Assembly (NCBI GenBank): GCA_020091685.1
Contig: CM034605.1
Location: 25,884,470-25,948,469, forward strand
Reading direction: 5' to 3'
DNA length: 64,000 nt
From: Lutjanus erythropterus
Lineage: Eukaryota > Chordata > Actinopteri > Lutjaniformes > Lutjanidae
Part shown: positions 1-26,600 of the stretch, piece by piece
Numbering within the stretch: position 1 is the first letter of the stretch
Layout of the letters: the number at the start of each line of letters is the position of its first letter
Made by a program: the position numbers and the translations under genes
The notes under the pieces: generated by a model
The model's database searches: none
Told to the model about the DNA's origin: nothing
The model's input: the letters and a program-made list of their open reading frames with translations, nothing else

Positions 1-2
1 AC

Positions 3-86
3 ATTAGAGTTGTATAATTTTCTCATCTAACTCTCAGAAAGGAAGCACACAACATATTTACCAAAATATTAAACTATTACTTTATA
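3..86 (-). repeat. End fragment of an interspersed MITE-like repeat
   Basis: The stretch reading TTTTCTCATCTAACTCTC and then a CCAAAATATTAAACTATTA-like end matches the terminal part of repeats at 15980-16064, 57840-57935 and 57430-57505 (TCTCATCT...CCCAAAATGTCAAACT). It lies in a frmd6 intron cut by the window edge. The rest of 87-604 shows nothing I recognise. Strand is arbitrary. Confidence 0.4.
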
Positions 87-553
87 AACATTACTGCTAA
101 AATTAAACCTTGAAAACACAAATAATTTTAGTTGTTATTGATGTAGCTGCTGTTTTGTATTATTCTGTTTAACAAAATACCAGTCATGGGAGCCAGTTCA
201 TATCCCCTGATTTGTATTTACATGGAGTAAACAAACCTTTTGTTTACAATTTCATCACAGATTGTGCCTTAAACAGCAGATCAAAATCAAGGAAACTGAA
301 CCCACCAACATGAGATATTTTCCCTCCTTTTAACCTTGATATTATTGGATATAAACCAATGCCAGATCAGCCCAGTTGGTAAACACTAGTGTGCTGTGTT
401 TGCTTATATCACGTTTCACCTGAGAAATGAAGGTGAAATGTTTTTACAGCCGAGACACAGTCATACTTTTCTCTGCTGCACTGTGGAGGCTTGTAAACAC
501 CCTAAAAAAACTGCTGTTCTGCATCGCTTTTGAACCTCTATACACTTATTTAA

Positions 554-12940
<12,387 letters not shown>

Positions 12941-14620
12941 CGGAGGCGCAAACAAGGCGACCTCAGGGTGACCTTTTTCGCTCCTCCAAGTCAGACGTGG
13001 AGATGTTTCAGCCCTCAGGGAACGAGACAAGAGGAGAAAGTAAACAGGCAACAAGTTGGCTGCCCCTTCACTTACCACTTCAGACAAATAACATATAATT
13101 TACGAACAAACATGGAGAATTCTGGCTGAAATGGGAACTTAAAGGAGTGAACGCTGGGTTCAAGAGAGCCTGTGTCTTTAAAACGTAACCTGAGCTGCTC
13201 CCCTGTGTGAAAGGAAACAAAAGGGATCGTGTCATCTTCTTTTAAAAAAACATTTTTATTCAAATGTGTCTCCTCCAGACTGGTTTCAAGAACCACACGT
13301 CGTGTTTGGCTGCTTTATAAAGTGACTTTGTGTGCGTGCACCTACGCTTGCAGCAGACAGAGACTCGTGCACAGACATGAAGAGCATATCAAAGATCTTC
13401 TCTGGAGGACGCAAAGGACAAAATCACTCATCATGAGCTACGAACCAAAGATGAGAAATGGAAATAAACTATTCTCAGTGTGCAGCCGTGACAAAAACAC
13501 TTCAAAGTCATGGTGGGAGGGAAGATGAATCCATAATCCTTTGGTTTCTTCTTCTACGCCGCTTCATTTTACCTCAACAGGAAGTGCAGTGTGCCAGCTC
13601 CCCCCTCTCAGACTGGACTCTTACTAATCATGTGAACACACAGCCGATGTGCCTTCATCACTCTATGCAGGTGTCAAACCATCGCCAGCCTTGACAATCA
13701 CACACCCTCACCTTAGTCACTCTTACAGATCCAAGCCATCAGAATTCAAAGCTCTCCTTTGTTTTTAAACCTTGTCCGCACTCGACTCGAGCAGATAAAG
13801 CCAGTTTTTCAGCATCTTAAATGTCAAAAAGACTCGATTTCAGATTGTTTCATGTCCTGTGAAATCCTGGGAGGAATGAGGTCGAGTGAGTCCCTACATG
13901 TCCTGACGTGCGTCGAGTTTGTGGCCACGAAAGCTTCCCTGTAATCTAGACTCAAAATGGAGCCCGGGCTGGCTGCCGGCCAAAACAAACTCTTCATTTT
14001 GATGCACACATGTCGGTCTTCTCTGCTCAGCTTTGTCGTCTTCTGTTTAATCATTTTAAACTGGAATTTGTTACATTTTTTTTAATTTTCCATCCTCTTG
14101 TTGTATTTTTGTATGATCTGTCCAGACTTGTGTGTGTTGAACAGTTATTCTGTGTGCAGTTTATTTCATTCAGTATTACAAGCAAACGTATGTGACAGTA
14201 TTAAGGTTGTCTCTAAACAAGAAAGACTGGTTTTATCATTTTAATCTTACGATAATAAGACTGTGGTAGCTGACAGGATGTGTTTGTTACAAGCTATTAT
14301 TTCTCACTAATCAACTGGTATGAATGAGGACAGGAGGATGTAGACCTTTAAAATAATGAGCAAGATGAATTTACTCATAAATCAAGCAGCTCAAATTCAA
14401 AGTGCCACAGTGTCAGTTTGTTAATAATGTCATCATGCTTTTTTAAAGATACAACCATCGTATTTTTTAGCTTCTCTGTGCTGTTATTCGTGTTTGGAAA
14501 CTTGTTTGGAAAACACTGCACCACAACCTTTATCATGACCACAGAATTGAAGTTCTACATACAACTTGTGTAAGTGGTTGCAATGATCCTTTAAGTTATT
14601 GAAAAATGCTAATTGATTAA
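12941..14620 (+). other. frmd6: Probable frmd6 3' UTR and flank
   Basis: The sequence after the TGA is unique-looking, with no coding frame resembling a family. An AATAAA hexamer at 13463-13468 and another at 16888-16893 are candidate poly(A) signals. Neither can be chosen from sequence alone, and the 3' UTR of this gene is long in other vertebrates. Confidence 0.45.
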
Positions 14621-14624
14621 GACT

Positions 14625-16064
14625 GAATAGTTCATTGTTTTGGGAAATTTGCTTATTACTTTTTCTTGCCGGGATGAGAAGCTCTATACAGCTCTCGTGT
14701 CAGAACACTAAATATGAAGCTACATCCAGAAAATGATTAGCATAGCTTAGCATAGAGTGCCTCACTCTATCCCAATGTCACAGAAAGTCTTCTAGCACCT
14801 TTAAGAGTCACTAATTACCACCTCCATGGTGTATGCAGGGTCTTAAAAAGTAGTAAAATTTGATAAATCAGTTTAGCAACAATTAAGGCCCTGTGTAGTC
14901 TTAAAAAGGTGTAATTTTTTTGGTGTATTTTTCCAAAAAGACTGAATTTAATCATGGAGAGGATGCATAGTGGGATGCCTATTTGGGAAAGTGTCTACCT
15001 GCCTCATTTTTATTTCCCCCGTGCAGATTGTTTTATTATAGGTTTTTAAATAACAACAAAGGTTTAAATTAATCCACATGTTTAATCTGAAGCAGCAAAA
15101 TCTATAAAATGTTAGAAAATGAGAAATGTCGATCCCAGTTTTCCAAAGTCCAGGGTGAGGTCTAAAACCCCAAAGATAGTCAGTTTGATATGATAATAAA
15201 TGAAGAAAAGAGGGAAATCTCCATATTTGAGAGGCTGAATACTTAAACAATCAATTGATTATCAAAACAGTTTAATAGCTGAATTATTTCTTGCTAGATT
15301 TACTTGCTCCGGGTGAGCAGGCAGTCCTTACTGTTGAGCCCAGATGTTAGCACACTCACTGACCCACCGACTGGTAGTTGATAACATTATATTAAAGGCC
15401 CTTTATGTCCAGATGTTAAACTACGTAGCCAATAGAAAATGCAAGTTGTCAAACAAATGGTTTAAGGACAAAGAGTTTGAACATCCAGGCCTGAATCGTT
15501 GTGCATTGACAGAATGATCCAAGGACTTATTACAAACTTACTACCAACGTATGGAAAATGTTAAAGTTTTTCACTGATGAAAGTGGGTAAAAGTTGAAGT
15601 GGTAGAGGTCTTAAAAAAGATCTTCAAAGGTACTAAGTTTAACATCAGGATTCCTGCATGCATCCTGACCACTAATCTGGTTTGTTTAATCTGTAAGAAA
15701 ACCAAGGGGGGAAATGACGGTTAACGTATGAGCAGGGCTCTTTCCTGTCTCGCTGCTGAGAAATAGATCAGTATGTAAGCCACCATAAAAACACAACATG
15801 TTGTCCACAATCTTTTGTTTTTGTACGGATCAAACAAACAAGCTATAATGTGTTAATTAGTGAGCTGTAGAGGTGCTGGTAGGTGGATTTTCTTAGCTTT
15901 CGTACAGAGCCAGGCTAGCAGTTTCCCCTTGTTTCCAGTCTTTATGCTAAGCTAAGCTAACCGCTGCTGGTTTTAGCTTTATATTTATCGTACAGACCGG
16001 AGAGTCGTATCAAACTACTCTTCTAAAAGTGAATATTTCCCAAAATGTCAAGCTTGTCCTTTAA
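14625..16064. mobile_element. MITE-like element interrupted by later insertions
   Basis: The left end at 14625-14650 (TTTTGGGAAATTTGC) and the right end at 16040-16064 (ATTTCCCAAAATGTCAAG) are inverted. The left half contains AGCATAGCTTAGCATA near 14738-14755 and the right half contains ATGCTAAGCTAAGCTAACC near 15943-15961. Other copies (57740-57935, 63480-63600) have these parts close together, so the 1.1 kb between them looks inserted. That insert includes a copy of the hAT-like repeat at about 15085-15297. Confidence 0.5.
15085..15297 (-). mobile_element. hAT-like non-autonomous element, partial copy
   Basis: Family landmarks recognised are ATAAAATGTTAGAAAATGAG, AATGTCGATC with TTTCCAAAG, and a terminal CAATTGATTATCAAAACAG block. 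It lies inside the interrupted element at 14625-16064, so it probably inserted later. Confidence 0.5.
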
Positions 16065-18587
16065 ATGTTTTGTGTTCACTGTGTTTCGTGTGATTTTAAC
16101 ATGTTGAGCTGAGCCAGCGCTCACAGAGTTGTTTCTACAAGACGTCTGTCGGCTGTCAGTCAGCAAAAACAAACCAATGACGTGATAACTGGACAGTCAA
16201 ACTCCAGAAACTCTTATTTACTGAGCTGTATGATGTGTAATTTTGCCTCTCGATCGTTGTTACGGTTTCTAAACTCATACACGACTTCATTACAGTCATT
16301 TTAGACCACTGTTATTTCTTTCTGAGTCATCCCACTTCAGCTCTAAGTAACTGTCATCATTCAAACCCACAGCTTTCACAAACTGGCAACACAGCATCTG
16401 AACAATGTTTTTAACAATACATTTATGTAATACATAACAAATACATGAATTTGATACTGAGATGTAATTAAAAACAACTTCTATATTTCTTACAGTTTTT
16501 CTTTCACTGTTTAAAACTTAATTATCTCTTCTCATTAATGGAAAATGTCTAAAGTCATATTTTGATGGACAATGATGATGATGTTTCTTATATTCAAACA
16601 GTATGTGTTATAAGGTACATAGCCATACAGTCATAACCCATGTCCTTAAAAGTCTTCATAATTTGTTCTAACTTCCTTTTTTCTGACTTCAATATATGGT
16701 CATACTTACACTTTGTAAGAGTCTGTATGTCTGTGTCCATAATCCTTTCTGTGAAAGGATCTCCCTTCAGGAAAAAATTAAAGATTCTTTTTTTTTTTTT
16801 TTTTTTGTCACCCTGTAGTTAAAAAAATATGATTTGTTATTATGAAGTCTGGTCCGTGCCTTCTTGGTACTAATGCCCTCAATATCCAATAAAAAGGTAC
16901 ATTTATTTGCCAAAGTTCTGCTGTTTTGTGGTGATTTCATTTCTCTTTATTTGCCTTTTAAGACTGCAAAAGACTATAAACATATTTATAGAGAGAAGGT
17001 GATTGCAAAAAGAGTTAAAATAAAAAACAACATTGATTTTACAGTCAGTTTACTCGCGAGCCCCCCGGCCTTTAATCTACCCAGAAAACATAAAATTCAT
17101 TCATCTGTATGTTGCACACGTACTAAAACTACCATTAAAATGTAATAAATGTGGTTCTTAGTAAGAAGATTTCTGTTTGTCCTGCTGTGCAAAGTCCCCA
17201 AAATGTTTTGTTAGTTTGTGCTGCCCTCTGGTGTCAAAACACTGTCGTGCAAACATCAGTCTGACCTGAGGGTGGCAGTATTGTCTGTCATATGAGACAC
17301 CAGCTCCTGTCCTCATGTCTTCCTGTCCTCTGTGCCACTTGTCCATTTTTTTGTGTGTCAAAAATCAGGAAAATTTTCATATTAATATACATTTTGTCCA
17401 ACGTAGCTCCTGAGTCACTGGCTACAGTGAAAACATGGTATTTAAAATCTCGCTATATGACAATAATGTGCACATTGGCACTGTGGGAGTTGTGAACCGG
17501 ACGTGTGTGGTGCAGACGCTCAAATGAACAGTATATGGTTAATATATGAGAAATTAAATGTTTAGAATAAATATGAAATACCATTTTGACTTTATTCTCA
17601 AAGCTGAATTTTAGTTGTATTCTCGATAAGTTGACTTTATTCTTTGAACCGTCTCAAAATAAACTCCCTTGTCTGGTTTATTTTTTCTTATGCCCGGCAC
17701 CAACACAGAAAGTTCAACTTATTCTCAACATTTTGTCTTTACTGTCAACTGGTAAGCAGGTAAGTGAAAGTAAGCAGGTAGGTGAGTGTAAGTTTAGGAG
17801 TAAGGAAGGCTGTACAGATGTGTGGCTGGAGGCTGGTGGCAGGGCGCTGACCTCACACATTTATTTTATATCCAAAAGGTCAAAGGTCGACTTCACTGTG
17901 ACATCATAAATTGGTAGGATGGCTCTCTAAAAACGTTTAAAAATGGTAAAAGCATTATTTTAATTGCATGATCTTAAACGTGCATCTGTGGGGTAGTATT
18001 AAAAGATTTGATAAATAAAATGTCTTTTTTGTTAGATTCATGATTGCTTTGACATATCAGCCATAATCAAGGTATGCTTAACCGTAATGTAGACTGTATT
18101 TCTTTTATGTTTTTTAGTCCCTTTAATTCAATATTAACATGGTTATCTATATAGATTCCAGTCACATGCATGTCTCGGGACAGTTTAGCATATATTATTT
18201 TCTTTTGAATTCCAAATGTTTTTTGTAAAATCTTTTTTCCTTTCACTTTGCAAGCAAAGCCACAATTATAGGAGCCAACCACTGTTTGCCTTTAATTTAT
18301 ACGGACTATTTTCTGTTTTTTCCTTGTGCTTTCTTCTTCTTTACTCTACGTTCATGTATGACACCTTTTATTAAGGTTCCAGAGATTTTATGTTGGTTTT
18401 TTTTTTTTGTTGTTGTTGTTGTTTTTTTTTGTTTGTTTGTTTGTTTTCAGAGTGAGTGTAATTCTTGCGCCTTGAAACGTTATCACTAAAATTTCCGACG
18501 ACTCTAAACGCAGCATGAGCTCCACACAGCTGCGACAGGGAAGTTGATGAGTTTCCGCTTTGAACTCGTCCTAACAAACACCCTGCC
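16065..18587. other. Intergenic spacer between frmd6 and nenf
   Basis: The spacer is AT-rich with homopolymer runs (T16 near 16789, T and TTG/TTTG runs at 18399-18450). I see no gene. The segment just upstream of the nenf start has no obvious TATA box. Confidence 0.5.
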
Positions 18588-21370
<2,783 letters not shown>

Positions 21371-22324
21371 TCCCATTTTTACATTTTTCTAAAGTATTTT
21401 TGTCAGATAGAATGTTTTCTTTTTACTTGACCAGAATCAGAACCCGACTCGCCGAGTGCAACACGTGCGCAAGAGAAGAACAAAATACAAATGAGAGAAA
21501 CACTGTTTATTTATATTTACTTGAACTAAAGGTTTATATGATCCTTTATTATCTGTGAGGGCTTTAATGTGAACAGTCCCTCAGAAACCATTTCAATGCA
21601 CATTATTCTAGTTTGTCTTTACACTGTGTAAGATTAAAATAAGGCTGTTTTGATAAACATAAGGGAATACAGAGTAATATGATCTCATCCAGACTGACAA
21701 AAATAATAAGAAGAATTTGTATCTGATATATTCTTTGCCACAAAAACGGCTAAAATAATTTGGGGAAAAGTTGTAAAGTGATATCAACACTTTCTCTGTC
21801 ATTGAAAAAGCAAGTTAAACTAATTTTCAGTGTGTTTCAAGTTTCCAAATCGCTCTTGTGTAAGTTGAATATTGGACCATGTTTAACTCCAAAATAATCT
21901 CGAACAATATATATGTTAAATTCAGATTTAAGGTGATCACAGAGAAACTCTCCCTCTGCAGCAGACAAACGTGCAAACAGCCTTCTAGTGTTAAACTCTG
22001 CAGGTTCACTCTGAAAATTATTTTTGAATGATGAGGAGTTAAATTTTTCTACCTCCAGCCTACACACAGCCACAGTGTATTATATGAAGTAACAGTGATA
22101 AAGCGACATTATTTGAAGTATTTCATGGAGAAACTTATGAAGGGGAGTGTAGATTTTAGTTGAGGCAGTAAAAGTAATTTCAGCGATAGTGATAAATTGC
22201 TTCATTGTTTAGTCAATAAAATAAAATGTAAAAAAAGCATAAAATTCCCTGCACAGTTACCCAGAATTCATAGTAATGTATTCAAATGTCTTGTTTTGTC
22301 CAGAATATTCAGTTTACGGTGATT
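21371..22324. other. nenf 3' UTR and spacer
   Basis: ATTAAA at 21633-21638, about 260 nt after the stop, is a possible poly(A) signal. At 22262-22322 a fragment (TCAAATGTCTTGTTTTGTCC, then ATTCAGTTTAC) belongs to the hAT-like repeat family and is cut off by the MITE that follows. Confidence 0.45.
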
Positions 22325-22928
22325 CAAAGGGATAGTTTGGATTATTTGAAGTGGGGTTGTATGAGGTATTTCTCCATAGTGTGTTAGCTACTGTAGATAG
22401 TCCTTAGTCGCCAGACTCCTTTGACAAAACAGTAATTTTAGCTCTCAGAACACAGGAGCTGCTGGTCGATCACTGCCTCGATCTGTTAGTCTGTTTGTGT
22501 TATTGTGTGACTCTGGTGTTTTAAAGAGTTAGTGTGGATTTACCAAAGTCACACAATGATAGAAACAGACTAAGAGAACGAGGCCGCAGCAGACCAGCAA
22601 TTCTTGCGTCTTGTGTCTGTTGGCTGTGGAGAGAGTGATATTTGACTTATATAACAGCTGCTTCCCATCAGATAAGGCCGTCTGAAGGCAACGTAAAGCA
22701 GTGAATATATTCTAAACACAGTGTACACTTAAACTGATGTTTTTTTTAGGTGGCTAAAATACATTTTTTCTGCTGACCCTGTCCACGTTGCTTAGTTTCC
22801 TACACCGGTACTCCTGCTGCTTCTCCAAACCGGTGTTGTGCAGACCGTCTTCTTCTGTAGGTGATACACTGACTGTGGATAAGTACCTGATAAAACCCAC
22901 TTCAGATAATCTGAATCGTCCCTTTAAA
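22325..22928. mobile_element. MITE copy 2 (TIR AAAGGGATAGTT)
   Basis: The left end is CAAAGGGATAGTTTGGATTA. The right end reads on the other strand as TTTAAAGGGACGATTCAGAT. The internal foldback pair GTGTGACTC (near 22505) and AAGTCACACA (near 22545) matches copy 1 at 4534-5220. It contains no open frame and appears to have inserted into an older hAT-like fragment. Confidence 0.75.
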
Positions 22929-23269
22929 GTGGAGAAAAGCACTTGGCCTTGATGCTTGATAAATGGTGCTTGTTATCAGAATTGTTGCAGATTAATTTTC
23001 TGTCAATTTTAGTACAAGCTGTTGTCATTAAGTGCACTGATTGTTAGATTATTTATGTAATCAAAAACACTGAATCTGCAGCTCTATGACTGTTCAGATG
23101 ATCAGAATCAGTCCTTTTATTTTCTGCCTGATTTTGCTTTTGTACAATTATCATTAAAGTGTGTAAATCTCAAACTTCTCAGAGTTTCACTTGAGTTTTA
23201 ACACCAAAAAAAAAAAACACACGCTGCTCTCAGGATGTTATCGTGATATGATCTCTTTATGACGGGCCA

Positions 23270-23330
23270 TGACTCAGTCGCGTCCCCTCCAAACAGGCAA
23301 CATAAATAGTACGTCCGGGCCTATATACCC
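23270..23330 (+). promoter_or_regulatory. ezr: Candidate ezr promoter elements (AP-1 site, TATA-like)
   Basis: TGACTCA at 23270-23276 is a consensus AP-1 site. CATAAATAG at 23301 and CTATATACC at 23321 are TATA-like. They lie about 350-400 nt upstream of the ezrin start, in a region of higher GC than its flanks. The transcription start is not known, so the assignment is inference. Confidence 0.35.
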
Positions 23331-23675
23331 TCGCATGCTCCGATCAAAGGTCACAGCGGTTCAGGTGCTGAGACAGGTGACTGTCTTTGGGTGGAGCTGT
23401 GCGTCTTTGCCCCTGCGCGTCCCCAGCAGGGTGGTCACGGCGGAGGCGAGTCCTTCAGTTTGTGTGGTAGTAACCGAGCTGAACCTCCCACGTCACTGAG
23501 GGCGATCTACAGCCGAGTTCAAAGGACACAAAGCCCTGCCCTTGAGTGTGCCAGCGAGAACAGAGCTGAGTTCTTTATCAGGTGGAGGTTGTCTCTGGGA
23601 GTCGGCCACTGCAGCCTCGGTCAGCCTGGGAAACGCTTTTCTTCTGCTGGAGCTCGCACACCAACCTGAGCCAAG

Positions 23676-26600
23676 ATGCCCAAAACGGTAAGACTCTCAT
23701 GATTTTGTTGACAAGATAATTAAATGCGTCACTGAAATGTCTCTTCCTGGTCCAGATTTGAAAGGAAAACGGTGGGTTTATAGATTCATCTATAAGGGTC
23801 GTTGAAATATTTATGCTTATGTAGAAAAAAACATTGAGAATAACGAAATTTAAGGATGAATTGTGTGTATTTTCAAAGTTTTAGTGACATCTTTTTTCTG
23901 TGTTGAAGCTTGTGAGTTATTTCCAAGAGGCACCTCTCCTTCTTGGCATTTACTCATTAACCAAATGTAGAGTTTGACCCAGACTGCACACATTCCTGGC
24001 AGCAAAAAATGCTGCTAAAACTAAAACTTCATGGCTAGACTGGGCCATATGTTGTCTCTGTGGTCGTGCAGAACTGAGAATAATCATTGTAAACTATCTG
24101 TGGTGGCACTGGAGTGATTTCTATAAATGTAAAGACTTTCATCAACAACTCATGATTGTTTAAAAGGTTCATCAACCTGCTTTGATTTTGTCAGACAGGC
24201 AGCAGTAATCCATTTCCCATTCAAAACAAAAGGAAGCCTTTTTGCGTTTATTAGCTGTAAGTCCTAAATGCCCTCAGTCAGAGTCACTTTGGTGTTCAGC
24301 ATCAGTCTGTAGGAGAACTGATAAGAAAAGGCCGGACTGTGCATTACAACTGCAGCTCTGTGCTCATATTGACTCTCCAAGGAGAAAGCCACTCTTAAGA
24401 GGTCATGCTGACGTCCGTCTCTGACTGACTGACGCTAAACTATCGTTAAATCAAACAGATTTGTGAGTCATGGTAGCAGGTATTGCCTGTGTTGTTCTGG
24501 AAAAAGCTGAAGACCAGATGTATGACTTGAATTCTGGATTAAATTTTAACTATTAAACAGGAAAGTCGGAGTTTTGCAGATACCAAAAGTACAAGCTTAA
24601 ATTAACCCTGCAGGGAACGACGAACAGGCCCTCACACCTCTGCCCTGTAGTGCCTGTGTCCACTATGTGGCACTAGATAACCCTTAGGCTACTAATTGAC
24701 CCCTCCAAAGTCCCACCCCTTTTTCTCTACTCCAATAAAAGTTGAGCAAACTTGGTACCTCTATCAACTTTTTCTGTAAAAGTCATATCTGTAGTTAGCT
24801 TATATGTTAGCTAAACACTAGCTAACTAGCTAGCTAATGTTAGGAAAACACTAGCTAATTAGCTAGCTAATGATTGATGTGGATTAGCTAGTGTTTTGCT
24901 AACATTAGCTAACTTAAGATGTGAATATATGCCACTTTTACAGCTCCCACAGGAACATCTTTTAACCATTAAAAGTTGGTTTCTAGCGCACAGCAAGTTC
25001 AGGACTGTCATTCAGCTGTCATTGGAGCACCAAACTAAAAGGGGCGGGACTTAGGGAAGGTCAATTAGGCCTTATATACATGTATGTATATCCAGAATAT
25101 CAAGTGTAGACCTCACCATGAAAATTTAGTCAAATAATAATTTTCACATGCGACTTATCAACTGTTTTTCAGTAGGTGGCGCTACAGTATGACTGCGACT
25201 GAATATTAGCATGTAGACGTGTTCAGGCCGGGACTCTCATTAAACGTGGAGTTTTAGCAGATTGGTTTTAGACACAAATATGCGTAGATACTGCACTCGC
25301 CTTAAGACCGCATGACAGTGTCGCCGCCATATTGAACAGGGCAGGACTGGCCTGTAAACAAATACATTTATAAAACATACATTTCTGGGAAAAAGCACTA
25401 AAATGTTTACATTTCTCAAATGATTTCAGTGAGTTGTTTTTATATTCAAGGGATCGTGATCTACATGGAGTTAGAAAAAAACATGTTTTTCTTCTCCATG
25501 TAGATCATCAACCCTTGAATATAACACAAGTCATCGAAATCGCTTGAGAAATAAACATTATGGTGGTTATTATCCAAAACAAATGTATTTGTTCGCAGGC
25601 CAGTCTCACCCAGACCAAAATGGCGGCAACAGGTTGAAGCGGACAATCCAACATATGTCTATGAGATTTGACATATATTTGAGTTAAAACAGCTTCCATC
25701 AAAATTCACTGTGCCGCTCAATGAAAATTCTAAATTTGAACAACAGTTTAATTGCGCAAGTCTTTAGATTGCTCCGACCAGATCTGAAGTAAATCTTATC
25801 AATTATTTAGTAGGAATTCATTAAAGCATGACACCTGTAAATAAAAAAAAAGAGACAACTAAATTCAAAATGGCCGACTTCCTCTTGGGATTAGGCTGTG
25901 GCTCCAGGAGGCTTTTTTGTGCATCTACAGATTTTGGTACATCTAGGTGAAACGTGCCATGGGGGCTGCTCTGTAGGGGGCGCTATCAATTAATTTTTCC
26001 ACGCCCGCGTCTAAGACCCATATCAGATGTGAATTTTCACCACTTCTTTTGCCAAGTTAAATGAGTTTTTGAGCCTGTTCTGTCGGTCAACAATGCGATT
26101 CATTCGACAGAAAACAGAAGAAAAATATTTCCCCGCATTACAGCGGGGTCCTCACATTTAAAACCTGCTAAAGTTCAATGTAGCTACATACTGATTGATT
26201 GTAATGGATTACTGCTTCCATACTGGTGATTATCACAGTCAATGATTAGGAAACGGGTCAGTCTACAGTGGCTCACAGTGAGGAATGCATCGGCCGGACG
26301 TGAGGGAGTTAAGAAGTTATCTTACGTATGTGGTCATGGAAAGTGTAGAAACATGTTGAGAAACATGCTGCAGGTTTCATAAAAGGATGTTCCAGTTTTT
26401 GTGGTCCAGGTTTCAGTGGGTTTATCTTTATGACACCCGGGGTGTGCTCCAGTGTAACTTCATAAAACGATTGTGTAACTCCTGCAAACCCAGCCTGGCC
26501 TGCAGGTCATGCAGTTGTTGCATGTTTTTTTTTGTCATGCTTTTTGGAGAAAAATGGAGAATAAACCTTTTATTTTCTTGTGGGAAACTGATGGTATAAA

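Noticed and set aside
24786..24920. GCTAGCTAA-rich patch as a transcription-factor site cluster
   Set aside because: It is better explained as a tandem and inverted simple repeat; no known motif cluster fits.
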